Positions 1 to 8,192 of a stretch of 64,000 nucleotides of DNA are shown here, piece after piece. The stretch comes from Jatrophihabitans sp. (GTDB lineage Bacteria > Actinomycetota > Actinomycetes > Mycobacteriales > Jatrophihabitantaceae), in the NCBI GenBank assembly GCA_036389035.1, contig DASVQQ010000025.1, positions 54,508 to 118,507 on the forward strand. The letters are read 5' to 3'. The notes beneath the pieces are model-generated. The model had not been told where the DNA came from, did no database searches, and saw only the letters and a program-made list of their open reading frames with translations. A program made the translations under genes and the position numbers. Numbering within the stretch: position 1 is the first letter of the stretch; the number at the start of each line of letters is the position of its first letter.

Positions 1-873
1 CTGCCGCGTTGGATCAAAGTTCCGCTCGCGGCCGTCGAATTCGAGGACGTGCAGTCATGGGTCGCTGAGCTGGTCGCATCCGGGTTGTCCGGCGCACACG
101 TCCGCAAGATTCACTTCATCCTCGCCGGGGTGCTTCAAATGGCCGTCAAGAGCAAGCGACTGCCAGCCAACCCGGCGAAGGGAGTTGATTTACCTCGCGC
201 CAACTCGAAGGGCAAGAAGTACCTCAACGTGCAGCAGGTGGAGGTAATGGCGGTGGCGGCCGGCACCGTTCCAGCAGGTGCGCCTCGTCGTGGATCCTTC
301 ACCCATCGGGATCAGTACCGCCTGGCCGTCTTCATGCTTGCCTACTGCGGTCTTCGGTGGTCTGAGATCGCTGCAATGCGAGTCGATTCGGTAGACCTGT
401 CGCGGCGGCGCATGCACGTCAAGGCGGCGGTCGTAGAGGTTGATCGCGCAGGCCTTGTATGGGGCATGCCGAAGAGTCACGAGGCCCGCTGGGTGCCGAT
501 CCCCGGCTTTCTGGCCGACGAGTTAAGTGTCTACATCCCGAGCAAGAGCCCAGACGATCTGCTGTTCACCTCACCGGACGGCCAGGTGATGAGGAACCGA
601 AACGCACGGCGGGGGTGGTTCAACCATGCCGCAGCCCATGCAGGCGTCCCCGGGCTCACACCGCACGAACTCCGGCACACCGCCGCCAGTCTCGCCGTGA
701 AGGCGGGCGCCAACGTCAAGGCGCTGCAGCGAATGCTGGGCCACGCCTCAGCAGCGATCACGCTGGACGTCTACGCCGACCTCTTCGACGATGATCTCGA
801 TGCTGTCGGGGGCAGCCTTGATGCGCTCCGACGCGATTACCTCGTGGCCCCAGTGCGGCCCGAGGGTTTGTGA
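1..873 (+). CDS. Tyrosine recombinase (phage/ICE integrase), 5' end outside the window
   Basis: The reading frame is open from base 1, so the gene begins to the left and only the C-terminal ~290 residues are present. The first ~60 visible residues look like the end of a SAM-like core-binding domain. The catalytic domain follows, with the first arginine in AYCGLRWSEI, the HxxR box in TPHELRHTAASL, and the final His and Tyr in MLGHASAAITLDVYADLF. These are the R-H-R-H-Y residues of site-specific tyrosine recombinases. The stop codon lies 57 bp from the 3' end of a tRNA-Val gene, the usual arrangement when an element has integrated into a tRNA. I infer that this is the integrase of a genomic island, ICE or prophage lying mostly left of the window. 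Third-position GC is somewhat lower than in the genes to the right, consistent with acquired DNA. Confidence 0.92.
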   Translation: MPRWIKVPLAAVEFEDVQSWVAELVASGLSGAHVRKIHFILAGVLQMAVKSKRLPANPAKGVDLPRANSKGKKYLNVQQVEVMAVAAGTVPAGAPRRGSFTHRDQYRLAVFMLAYCGLRWSEIAAMRVDSVDLSRRRMHVKAAVVEVDRAGLVWGMPKSHEARWVPIPGFLADELSVYIPSKSPDDLLFTSPDGQVMRNRNARRGWFNHAAAHAGVPGLTPHELRHTAASLAVKAGANVKALQRMLGHASAAITLDVYADLFDDDLDAVGGSLDALRRDYLVAPVRPEGL

Positions 874-930
874 GCGATCTCCGATCAACCTCGTGAAACC
901 GCCAGAGGACCGGATTACAAGGGCTGTAGA

Positions 931-975
931 TGGTGGGCGATACTGGGATCGAACCAGTGACCCCTGCCGTGTGAA
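931..975 (-). other. Probable attachment site (att) at the tRNA-Val 3' end
   Basis: This is the 3' half of the tRNA-Val gene, from the CCA end through the T arm to the anticodon stem. Its position right after an integrase stop codon marks it as the likely integration site. The second copy of the repeat should lie left of the window, so the exact crossover boundaries cannot be seen. Inference from context only. Confidence 0.45.
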
Positions 976-1005
976 GGCAGTGCTCTCCCGCTGAGCTAAT
1001 CGCCC
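931..1005 (-). tRNA. tRNA-Val (anticodon CAC)
   Basis: Read on the minus strand, the acceptor stem GGGCGAT pairs perfectly with ATCGCCC, followed by discriminator A and an encoded CCA. The D stem is GCTC/GAGC. The anticodon stem CTGCC/GGCAG closes the loop TTCACAC, giving anticodon CAC for valine GUG codons. The T stem ACTGG/CCAGT carries the standard TTCGATC loop. The gene is intact, as expected when integration restores the tRNA 3' end. Confidence 0.97.
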
Positions 1006-1048
1006 GCACCTGGTGCGGTTGGAACCTCGCTAGCTTACATGGCGCCCG

Positions 1049-1081
1049 CCGGAGCCCGAGGGCACCCACCGCGGGCTCCGG
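1049..1081 (-). terminator. Hairpin terminator downstream of the PGPGW membrane protein
   Basis: Perfect 10-bp inverted repeat (CCGGAGCCCG / CGGGCTCCGG) with a 13-nt loop, about 65 bp past the stop of the 1146-1565 gene. No clear U-tract, as is common in high-GC actinobacteria. Confidence 0.5.
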
Positions 1082-1145
1082 AGCAGTCCGGCAGGAGTCC
1101 AGAACCCCCTCGCAGAACCCCGCCGGACAGCCGTAAGCGCTCGAC

Positions 1146-1565
1146 TCAGAAAACCGTGATCAAGAAGAACGCGGCCACCCCGGCCAGCACCAACAGCCCG
1201 CCCAGGCCGATCAGCATCCGGGTCATCAGCGAGCGGCGTTTCACCCACTCTGTCCACTTATGCAGCACCCCGCGCCCGTACTCCAACAGCCGCTGGGCCC
1301 AGGTGAACTCGGTGGCCCACACCGCGACCCCGACGAACACGATCAGCCAGCCCGGCCCCGGCAGCGGGATCAGCACCGCCCCGACGACCACGATCACCAG
1401 GCCCAGGGTGCCGACCATGATCCGCCAGGCCAGCGCGCCGCCAGGGATGCACCTGACCTTGTTGCGGATCGGGCGCAGCCACTTGGGCGGCTGCGGCCCG
1501 GACTCGTCGGGAGGCGTGGCGCATTCGTCCTGCTCGGTGGTGCTCCCCACCGGGTTCTCAGCCAC
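1146..1565 (-). CDS. TIGR02611-type PGPGW-motif membrane protein
   Basis: A 139-residue protein with two hydrophobic segments in its first membrane block, around the sequence LIPLPGPGWLIVFVGVAVWA. The PGPGW signature defines a small actinobacterial integral membrane family of unknown function. A second membrane hairpin lies at the C terminus (LIGLGGLLVLAGVAAFFLIT). I chose the GTG start at 1565 because a GGAG motif sits 5 nt upstream. An in-frame ATG at 1655 would add 30 Pro/Gly/Arg-rich residues with no good ribosome site. The gene stands alone and no function can be assigned. Confidence 0.8.
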   Translation of the reverse strand: MAENPVGSTTEQDECATPPDESGPQPPKWLRPIRNKVRCIPGGALAWRIMVGTLGLVIVVVGAVLIPLPGPGWLIVFVGVAVWATEFTWAQRLLEYGRGVLHKWTEWVKRRSLMTRMLIGLGGLLVLAGVAAFFLITVF

Positions 1566-1767
1566 GCGTGCTCCGCTCGTCCTGCCGCCGGCCCCTGCAC
1601 CGGGCGGTCTCAATGGGTGGCTGAGCCTGCTGTCAGGTCCAACGCCCGGCACCATTCTGTCAGCTTGACCCCGTTACCACGTCAGTCTGCGAGCCCTACT
1701 TTTCACCCACCGGTCACCCTGACCCGATGGGTGACGGCTGGCTGAGGTCGAGAATCCCCGCAGCGGC

Positions 1768-2223
1768 TCAGCCCTGACCGGGCTGCTGCTCGCCGTGCTT
1801 CATCTCGGCCTCATAGATGTGCGCGGCGCCCCCGGCAAACCGCTGCCGGACGTCGGCCTCGACGGCCCGGAACGGCTGCCAGTACTGGGCGTCGTACTGC
1901 TCGACGATCTGGAACGTCCAGCACCCCGGGATCACGTCACGGCCCACCAGCACGTCGGCGACCTGCCCCGCCGTCTCGTGCTCGCCGGCGTCGCGCAGCG
2001 CTTGCACCGCCTCCTGCAGGACCCGATCGGCCGTGCCCGAGCGGCGGTGAAAGGTGTAGAGCAGCCCCCGGGCCTCCTCCACCACCTCCAGCGCCTCGGA
2101 CAGCTTGCCCAGCGCCGCCACCAACTCGTCGCTGGCGCCGGGCGGGCGCTGCTTGGCCACCCGCCGCTCCGGGTGGGCCGCCCGGCCGAACCGCTGCAGC
2201 AAGTCCTCCCCCGTGTCCGCCAT
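1768..2223 (-). CDS. Conserved hypothetical protein, 151 aa
   Basis: A soluble, charged protein with no signal peptide or membrane segment. The middle (about residues 30-85) looks helical, rich in Ala, Leu and Glu. The C-terminal part contains an aromatic stretch, QYDAQYWQPFRAVEAD. I do not recognise the family. Its ATG overlaps the stop codon of the upstream LapA-domain gene by one base (TGATG), so the two are probably co-transcribed and translationally coupled. Confidence 0.7.
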   Translation of the reverse strand: MADTGEDLLQRFGRAAHPERRVAKQRPPGASDELVAALGKLSEALEVVEEARGLLYTFHRRSGTADRVLQEAVQALRDAGEHETAGQVADVLVGRDVIPGCWTFQIVEQYDAQYWQPFRAVEADVRQRFAGGAAHIYEAEMKHGEQQPGQG

Positions 2224-2696
2224 CAGCCCAGGCTCCTGCCGCCAGGGGCGTTCTTGCGCAGCGACCGGCGCAGCTGCATGATCCGCAGGGTGCCGGGGAT
2301 CGCGACCAGCAGCATGCCCAGCACCGCCGCCAGCAGCAGCGCCAGCGCGAGCGAGAACTGGCCTTCCCAGCCGAAGTAGTTGAGGGTGACCCGCCGGGAG
2401 TTCTGGGCGATGAAGATGATCAGCAGGATCACGAACAGCGCGGTCGCGATCAGCCCGATCCAGACCCCGCTGGTCTTGGTGGCCCGGACGTGGCCCTTCT
2501 CGTTGAAACCCGGGGCCGGATGGCCCGAACCGCCTGACACCGGAGCCCCGGCGGGGGGTGCGCCCAGCGGCTCGCGGCCGGCCGTCGCGGCCGGGTCCAC
2601 ACCGAGGGACGGTGGGGTCACGCGTGGCCCGGTGCCGGGTGGGCCACCGAGGTCAGAACTGGATCGAGGCAGCGACGGATCGTAGGGATCGGTCAT
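2223..2696 (-). CDS. LapA-domain (DUF1049) membrane protein
   Basis: 157 residues. The first ~75 are a disordered Pro/Gly/Ser-rich cytoplasmic tail. They are followed by a membrane segment (GLIATALFVILLIIFIAQN), a short loop with LNYFGWEGQFSLALALLLAAV, a second membrane segment and a basic tail MQLRRSLRK. This two-helix pattern with the QN..V.LNYFGW loop is the LapA/DUF1049 domain, common in actinobacteria and of uncertain role. The ATG at 2696 has GAAGGAG at a good distance. An in-frame start at 2741 is possible but has no ribosome site. It is the first gene of a two-gene unit. Confidence 0.82.
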   Translation of the reverse strand: MTDPYDPSLPRSSSDLGGPPGTGPRVTPPSLGVDPAATAGREPLGAPPAGAPVSGGSGHPAPGFNEKGHVRATKTSGVWIGLIATALFVILLIIFIAQNSRRVTLNYFGWEGQFSLALALLLAAVLGMLLVAIPGTLRIMQLRRSLRKNAPGGRSLG

Positions 2697-2828
2697 CTCA
2701 GAACTCCTTCGACGCCGCGCCGATACCACGCTGCTGGACATCTCACGGCCTGAAAGACAACGCTACTCGGTAGCTGCCGTGCCACCTCGCGGACGTGCCG
2801 ACCGGCCGGCCCGGCTCACCAACGCCGC

Positions 2829-4685
2829 TCAGACCGCTAGGTACGGCACCCGGTCGGCGGCCAGCAGGGCGCTGACGCAGCGGTGCGCGTCATGCACCGG
2901 CCTGGAGTGGCCCCCCGGTGAGGGCACGAGGTGGTTGTAGAAAGTGGCGCCCTCGCACAGCGGGCCGAGCACCCACAGCCGCGGGTCGGCCCGGCCCTCG
3001 ACATCGATCGGGTGCTGGTTCGAGTCGATGTCGATGCCCACCAGCTGCCGGCTGCCCGGCTGGTGCCGGCGGATCCAGCCTTTGCCGAACAGCGAGTTCA
3101 GCAACGGGCTCGCTGAGCTGTCCACCGCCGGCGGCTCCACCCAGGCAGCGGCCAGCCAGTCCACCTCGCGGCTGTGCGGCTCGCTCAGCCGGCTCGAGGT
3201 CAGCTGCCAGCGCCCCGAACCGGGCTGCCAACGCGCCGACGGGGCCGGCCCGAACGGCGCCGAGGCCACCCCGGCCTCCAGCAACGCCAGCAGTTCCAGG
3301 TGCCGCTCGTACTGCGGGCCGACCACCGCGCGGTTGAACACCGGCACGACCCGGGCCGCGAACTCCTCCAGCGAGGCCGGCGTCAGGCCGCCGAAGTCCA
3401 CGACGTAGCGAAACTGCTCGCGCAGGTCGCGCAGCACGTCCAAGGCCCCCTTCAGCGGGCTGCGCAGGAACCCGTGCACTCCCTCGCGCAGGTCCTGACC
3501 GACCGCTGTCGACAGCCATCGCTGGTAGGAAGCGCTGCTGTGCAAGGACATCCCGGCTGAGCCGTCCAGGGCCGACACCGGGTCGAAGCGGCCGAGCCGG
3601 GCGTCCAGGGCGTCCAGCGCCGCCACGATCCCGGTGGCGCCCGCCAGGTCCGCCGCTTGGCTGAGCTCACCGGCCAACGCCGCCTCAGCAGCCGTACCGG
3701 CACACCGGGCCTGCGTGCGCCGGTACGCGATCCGCAGCTCGGTCAGCACCAACGGCCAGACATCCCGGTCGAAATCCAGCGGGCCCTGCCGCTGCAGCCG
3801 GGCCAGGTCGATGGCGTCCCGGGTGAAGACCAGCGGCCGGTACCGGGCGCCGAACTCGACGACCTTGGGCCGGGCCCGGCACGGCAGGCCCGAGCGCGAG
3901 TAGAACAGCAGCTCCGGTTCCCGTCCGCTGGCCTGGTAGCGCAACCGGTCGCCGTCCGGCGTGAACCGACCGCCCCGGCCGACCGTGAGGCAAGACATCA
4001 CGTCCATCGCCGACAGCCCGAAGCCGCCGATCGCGACCCCCTGCCCGCCGGTCACCGCGGCCAGCCGCTCCGGCAGCGGGTACGGCTCGGCGATGATCCT
4101 CTCAGCTCCGGGCCCCTCGGACCCGGCCCGCAGGTTCGGGGTGTAACCGGTGGTCAGAAAGGCGTGCTGGACCGACAGCCGGGAGCCGTCGGACAGCGTG
4201 ATTTGCAGCCCGCCATCGAGGTCGGAGTGCAGGTCCAGCGCCTCGGCCTGGTGCAGGCGCACCGTCACCTGATCGGGCAGCCGGGTCAGCAGGCAGTCCA
4301 GAAACCACTGCAGGTACTGCCCGAGCAGCCGGCGCGGCAGAAAGTCGGTCGGCCTGATCGGCCGTCCCGTCGCGCCCACCGTGAACCCGTCCTCGGCGAT
4401 GCGCAGGCCGCGCCCGACTGCCCATTCATAGAGCGAGGGACCCGGGTCGCGCACCTGGTCACCGACTGTGCAGGCATCGGGGAACATCGACACCTGGGCG
4501 CAGGTGGTGTTAAGCAGCAGGTAGTCCGGCTGGTGCTGGGCGTGCACCCCCGCGCCGTCGCCGACCGGGTCGATCACCTCGATCCGGACCGGCCGGTCCG
4601 ACCCCGCCAGGGCGATCAGCCGTTCCAGGACGCCGAGCCCCCGCGAGCCCAAGCCGATGATGGCCACCGACGTCTCAGCGGTCAT
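2829..4685 (-). CDS. FAD/NAD(P)-binding protein (PF13454-like), last gene of the biosynthetic cluster
   Basis: 618 residues. The N terminus carries a Rossmann FAD-binding motif (VAIIGLGSRGLGVLERL, about residues 7-23), followed by a PDYLLLNT segment typical of the FAD/NAD(P)-binding family related to flavin N-hydroxylases. A second glycine-rich motif (GVAIGGFGLSAMDVM) lies near residue 220. The start is backed by GAGGAGGT. It is the last gene of the minus-strand run and begins 36 bp after the AlaX-like gene. In known hydrazine pathways a flavin enzyme oxidatively cleaves the N-N-linked lysine adduct to release the small hydrazine acid. This protein could fill such a role, but it is not obviously the same family, so that is only a hypothesis. 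It could instead oxidise another intermediate. Confidence 0.75.
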   Translation of the reverse strand: MTAETSVAIIGLGSRGLGVLERLIALAGSDRPVRIEVIDPVGDGAGVHAQHQPDYLLLNTTCAQVSMFPDACTVGDQVRDPGPSLYEWAVGRGLRIAEDGFTVGATGRPIRPTDFLPRRLLGQYLQWFLDCLLTRLPDQVTVRLHQAEALDLHSDLDGGLQITLSDGSRLSVQHAFLTTGYTPNLRAGSEGPGAERIIAEPYPLPERLAAVTGGQGVAIGGFGLSAMDVMSCLTVGRGGRFTPDGDRLRYQASGREPELLFYSRSGLPCRARPKVVEFGARYRPLVFTRDAIDLARLQRQGPLDFDRDVWPLVLTELRIAYRRTQARCAGTAAEAALAGELSQAADLAGATGIVAALDALDARLGRFDPVSALDGSAGMSLHSSASYQRWLSTAVGQDLREGVHGFLRSPLKGALDVLRDLREQFRYVVDFGGLTPASLEEFAARVVPVFNRAVVGPQYERHLELLALLEAGVASAPFGPAPSARWQPGSGRWQLTSSRLSEPHSREVDWLAAAWVEPPAVDSSASPLLNSLFGKGWIRRHQPGSRQLVGIDIDSNQHPIDVEGRADPRLWVLGPLCEGATFYNHLVPSPGGHSRPVHDAHRCVSALLAADRVPYLAV

Positions 4686-4721
4686 GACCTACCTCCTCGC
4701 CACCATCAGGAATCAACCGGA

Positions 4722-5462
4722 TCAGCTGCTGAGCCGGATGCGCACCCGGCGGTTCTGCCGGCCCTTGTTCTCCACCTTGTAGACCTGCACCCGACCGATC
4801 TGGCGGGTCGAGGCGACGTGCGTGCCGCCGTCGGCCTGGGCGTCCAATCCGACGATGTCCACGATCCGCAGCTCCTCAGTCTCAGGCGGAAAGACCGCCT
4901 GGGTGCGGATGATGTCGGGAATGGCCAGCGCCTGCTCGCGTGGCAGGTACCGCACCTCGATCGCCCGGTCAGCGGCGATCTCGGCGTTCACCGCGTCTTC
5001 CAGGCTCTGCTTGAAGTCCGCGGGGATGTCGGGCAGGTTGAAGTCCATCCGGGCCTCGCCGGGCTCCATGTTGCCGCCGGTGACCAGGGCGCCGAAATCG
5101 CGAAACACCGTTCCGCACAGCACATGCAGCCCGGAATGGGTTCGCATCAGGGTGCTGCGCCGGACGTCGTCCAGCGCGCCGTGCACCGCGGTGCCGGCCG
5201 GCGGAACCGGGTCCTGCGGGGCCGGCAGCAGGTACAGGTCATCGCCCTTGCGGGTGCCCACGATCCGGGTCTGCACCCCGCCCCACAGCAGCACGCCGTG
5301 ATCGGGCGGCTGGCCGCCACCGCCGGGATAGAAGGCCGACCGGTCCAGCACGATGCCCGCCTCGGGGTCAGCGGGATCAGACCACAGGACGGTGCAGTCC
5401 CACTCCCGCAGGGTGGCGTCCTCCCAGTCCAGCCGATGAGTGCCGTGCGAATGCTCTTTCAC
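4722..5462 (-). CDS. AlaX-type alanyl-tRNA editing protein in a biosynthetic cluster
   Basis: 246 residues matching the AlaRS editing-domain fold. There is an N-terminal LDRSAFYPGGGGQPPD motif, a zinc-site HxxxH in RTHSGLHVL, and a second zinc motif region ADGGTHVASTRQIG in which Asp stands where AlaRS has Cys. Such proteins normally hydrolyse mischarged Ser- or Gly-tRNA(Ala). Starts at GTG, 6 bp after the stop of the ATP-grasp gene. A free-standing AlaX inside a biosynthetic operon is unusual. It may protect translation from a non-proteinogenic amino acid made by the cluster, or hydrolyse an aminoacyl intermediate. The family is clear; the role here is inference. Confidence 0.88.
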   Translation of the reverse strand: MKEHSHGTHRLDWEDATLREWDCTVLWSDPADPEAGIVLDRSAFYPGGGGQPPDHGVLLWGGVQTRIVGTRKGDDLYLLPAPQDPVPPAGTAVHGALDDVRRSTLMRTHSGLHVLCGTVFRDFGALVTGGNMEPGEARMDFNLPDIPADFKQSLEDAVNAEIAADRAIEVRYLPREQALAIPDIIRTQAVFPPETEELRIVDIVGLDAQADGGTHVASTRQIGRVQVYKVENKGRQNRRVRIRLSS

Positions 5463-5468
5463 GTGTTG

Positions 5469-6707
5469 TCAAATACCTCTTCCGGCCAGCGAGGCAGGGA
5501 CGATCCCGACCTCGATCAACGCCATCGCGCGCTCGGCTCGCTCCGCCGAGACCCAGCCATCCTCGCCGGTGCTGATCAGGTAGCCAAATCGGTCCTTGAA
5601 CGAGTTGCGGACGCTGAGCTGCTGACCGAGCTCGACCGTCAGGACCACGTCGCGCACCCCCGGCTGCCGGCTCGCCTCGGCCAGCCCGCCCAGCTGGCTG
5701 AGCCGCCCGTCCTGCTCCGGCAACAGGAACCGGATCGAGGCCCCGCCCGAGCGCACCGGCGTCACCGGCATCGGCAGGCCGGCTGCCCGGGCCACCGTGT
5801 GCCGCACCAGGTCCACGCCGCAGGCGAGTTCGACGATCCGCGGGATCATCCCGCCCGCCAGCCTCGGGTTGACCTCGATGATCCGGATTCCATCGCTGGT
5901 CCAACGCAGTTCGGTGTGCGCCGGACCCCAGCCCAGGCCGAGGGCGCGCAGCGCGGCCACCGCCGCCTCACTGAGCTGGCGCCGGTGGTCGGCGGTCAGC
6001 CTGGCCGGAAAGTCATGGCCGGTCTCGACGAAGTACGGCTCGGGACCCAGATGCTTGCCGGTCACGCCGACCACCTGGTCATCCAGCGTCTCCACCGAGA
6101 ACTCCGCGCCGTCGAGGTATTGCTCGATGAGCACCTCTGACTGCGGCGGCAGGCCGAGGGTTGCCGGGTCGGCGTCGAGCACCGCGGCCGCGGCGGCCTC
6201 AACCTGCTCGGCATCGGCGCAGCGGCGCACCCCCACCGAGCCGGAGCCGGCGGTCGGTTTCAGCACCACCGGAAAGCCGATCCGGTGAGCGGCGGCGACA
6301 GCGTCAGCACAGCTGCGGGCGGCGGCGAAGCGTGGACCGGCCAGGCCCGCGGCCCGCAGGATGCGTCGCTGGCCGGCCTTGTCGCGGCAGGCTCGCACCG
6401 CTGCCGGGTCCGGGTGCGGCAGTCCCAGTGCGCGGGCGGCCTCGCTGGCCGTGGCCACCGAGTACTCCGAGCTGCTGGTCACCGCCGACACCGCGCCCGC
6501 CAGGTCCGCGCAGGCGCCGAGCACCGCATCGATTCTGGTGGTGTCGAGCACCCGGTACTCGATGTCGTCCGTGCTCAGGTAGGGGTAGCGGTCCGGGTCG
6601 CGGGTCAGCACCACCGGCCGCATGCCCAGTTCCCGCGCCACCGTGCAGAACAGCCGTCCGGAACCGGTGGTGTTGCTCTCGACGAGCACGAACCAGCCGC
6701 CGGTCAT
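5469..6707 (-). CDS. ATP-grasp amino-acid/peptide ligase (cluster ligase 2)
   Basis: 412 residues. An N-terminal Rossmann-like pre-ATP-grasp domain is followed by the ATP-grasp core: VVLKPTAGSGSVGV (nucleotide-binding lysine and glycine loop), the hinge VLIEQYLDGAEFSVE, and the metal-binding end HTELRWTSDGIRIIEVNPR. The order and the EVNPR..GG ending match the carboxylate-amine ligases that build dipeptides outside NRPS systems (BacD/DdaF-like). The ATG overlaps the upstream lyase stop (ATGA), which fixes the start at 6707. In context it probably joins the amino acid built by the kinase/PLP/lyase genes to another carboxylate or hydrazine. The substrate cannot be read from sequence. Confidence 0.88.
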   Translation of the reverse strand: MTGGWFVLVESNTTGSGRLFCTVARELGMRPVVLTRDPDRYPYLSTDDIEYRVLDTTRIDAVLGACADLAGAVSAVTSSSEYSVATASEAARALGLPHPDPAAVRACRDKAGQRRILRAAGLAGPRFAAARSCADAVAAAHRIGFPVVLKPTAGSGSVGVRRCADAEQVEAAAAAVLDADPATLGLPPQSEVLIEQYLDGAEFSVETLDDQVVGVTGKHLGPEPYFVETGHDFPARLTADHRRQLSEAAVAALRALGLGWGPAHTELRWTSDGIRIIEVNPRLAGGMIPRIVELACGVDLVRHTVARAAGLPMPVTPVRSGGASIRFLLPEQDGRLSQLGGLAEASRQPGVRDVVLTVELGQQLSVRNSFKDRFGYLISTGEDGWVSAERAERAMALIEVGIVPASLAGRGI

Positions 6708-8167
6708 CCGGCGCCGTCCGGCCGGGACAGCAGGGACCGCACCGCCGTGTCCAGCTCGACAGCCGACTCCTCGACCGTTCGACGCCAGTCGCCCAGCCAC
6801 TGCCGGTAGCTCTGCCAGCTCGCGCACGCCTGGCCGAACGGAGCCTCGAAGTCACCGGGGCCGCCGCCGTAGCGCTGTGACGCGACCAGCTCGCCCAGGT
6901 CGAGGTCGGTCAGGCCGATGCCGTCCAGCCAGCCGGGCGGCCCGAACTCGGCCAGCTTGGTGGAGCCCGCCTCGACGGCCCGGCGCACCGCGTCACCGAC
7001 CAGGTGGTGCGCGCTGCGAAATGGCATTCCTTGGGACACCAGTCGATTCGCGATCGCCGTCGCCGCCGTGAAGCCGCTCTCGGCGCGCTCGGCCATCCGC
7101 TCGGGCACCGGCCTGGCGCCGCTGATCAGCACCTGGCTCAGCAGCACCGCCTGCTCGCCGGCCCGCAATCCCTGCCAGATGCTGGCCATCGCCTCGGTGC
7201 CGACCTCGATGGAGTTGCTGAACGGGGCGCCGGCCATCATGCCGGCCGCCGCCGTCCAGGCGCCGATCGCCTGACCCGGCTTGGCCTTGAGGTGCTCGAG
7301 CAGGAACGCGTTGCGCTTCTGCGGCATTGCCGAGCTGCCGCCGACCAGCCGGTCCGGAAACTGGATGAAGCCGAACTCTGCGGTGCTCCACAGCTGCAGG
7401 TCACTGGCCAGCCGGCTCAGGGTGATCGTCAGGCCGCTCACCGCGCCGAGCATCCTCAGCGCGGCGTCACGGCTGGCGATCGCGTCCAGCGCATGCGGGT
7501 TGCCGCGACTGAAGCCCAGCAGCCGGGCGGTCAGGGCCGGGTCGATCGCGAGGTCGGTGCCCGCGACCGCGCCCGCGCCGAGCGGGCAGCTGCGCAGTCC
7601 GGCCGCGGCCTGGGCCAGCGCCTCGAGATCGCGCTCGACCGCCAGCGCCACTCCCAGCAGGTAATAGCCGTAGCTGACGGGCATCGCCGCCTGGTAGTGG
7701 GTGTAGATCGGCATCACCACCGACCGGTAGGCCCTGGCCCGCGACAGCAGACCTGCCTTCACCCTGGCCGCCTGCTCGCCGAAGTCCAGCAGCCAGTCGC
7801 GCAACCGCAGGGTGGTGACGCAGGCCTTGAGATCGTTGCGCGAACGCCCGGTATGCAGCACGCCGCCGATGTCGGGGCCGAGCTTGTCGATGAGGTATCC
7901 CTCATACATCAGGTACAGACCGCGTGGCGCCGGCCGCCCGAACAGCGGCTGGAATCCCTGCTCGGACAGCTCGGCGATGCAGCTGAGCAGGCTGCCGGCC
8001 GCCGCCGGTGAGATCAGCCCGCTGGCGGCGAGCATGGCCAGGTGCGCCTGGTCGACCCGGACCATCAGCTCGAGCTCGGCCGCCACCTCGGCCGGCGTCA
8101 GCTCGCCGTAGACCACCTGCCGGGTGCGCGGTGAGATCTCGGCTACCAGCCGACCGGTTCCGCTCAC
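6704..8167 (-). CDS. Argininosuccinate-lyase-family enzyme
   Basis: About 487 residues of the fumarase/aspartase superfamily. Conserved pieces include HTGRSRND near residue 105-112, the catalytic histidine in YTHYQAAMPV near 157, and the mobile serine loop GGSSAMPQKRN near 277-287. HTGRSRND is typical of argininosuccinate lyase, which splits N-succinyl adducts to release fumarate. No other arginine gene is adjacent. Instead it lies between a PLP synthase and an ATP-grasp ligase, so it probably removes the carbon skeleton of aspartate from an N-linked adduct and leaves an amino group. I chose GTG at 8167. A start at 8221 would overlap the upstream gene by 29 bp and add 18 unconserved residues. 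Confidence 0.88.
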   Translation of the reverse strand: MSGTGRLVAEISPRTRQVVYGELTPAEVAAELELMVRVDQAHLAMLAASGLISPAAAGSLLSCIAELSEQGFQPLFGRPAPRGLYLMYEGYLIDKLGPDIGGVLHTGRSRNDLKACVTTLRLRDWLLDFGEQAARVKAGLLSRARAYRSVVMPIYTHYQAAMPVSYGYYLLGVALAVERDLEALAQAAAGLRSCPLGAGAVAGTDLAIDPALTARLLGFSRGNPHALDAIASRDAALRMLGAVSGLTITLSRLASDLQLWSTAEFGFIQFPDRLVGGSSAMPQKRNAFLLEHLKAKPGQAIGAWTAAAGMMAGAPFSNSIEVGTEAMASIWQGLRAGEQAVLLSQVLISGARPVPERMAERAESGFTAATAIANRLVSQGMPFRSAHHLVGDAVRRAVEAGSTKLAEFGPPGWLDGIGLTDLDLGELVASQRYGGGPGDFEAPFGQACASWQSYRQWLGDWRRTVEESAVELDTAVRSLLSRPDGAG

Positions 8168-8192
8168 GGCAGACCCCGGCGCCCGTTCCGGT

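Noticed and set aside
3657..6140. 827-codon open frame on the plus strand
   Set aside because: It is antisense to three well-supported minus-strand genes, has Arg/His/Gln-rich composition without any domain, and arises from high-GC codon bias.
6704..8167. Genuine arginine-biosynthesis argininosuccinate lyase
   Set aside because: No argG or other arg genes adjoin it; it is translationally coupled to a PLP synthase-kinase-ligase cassette. Family membership is kept, the pathway is not.
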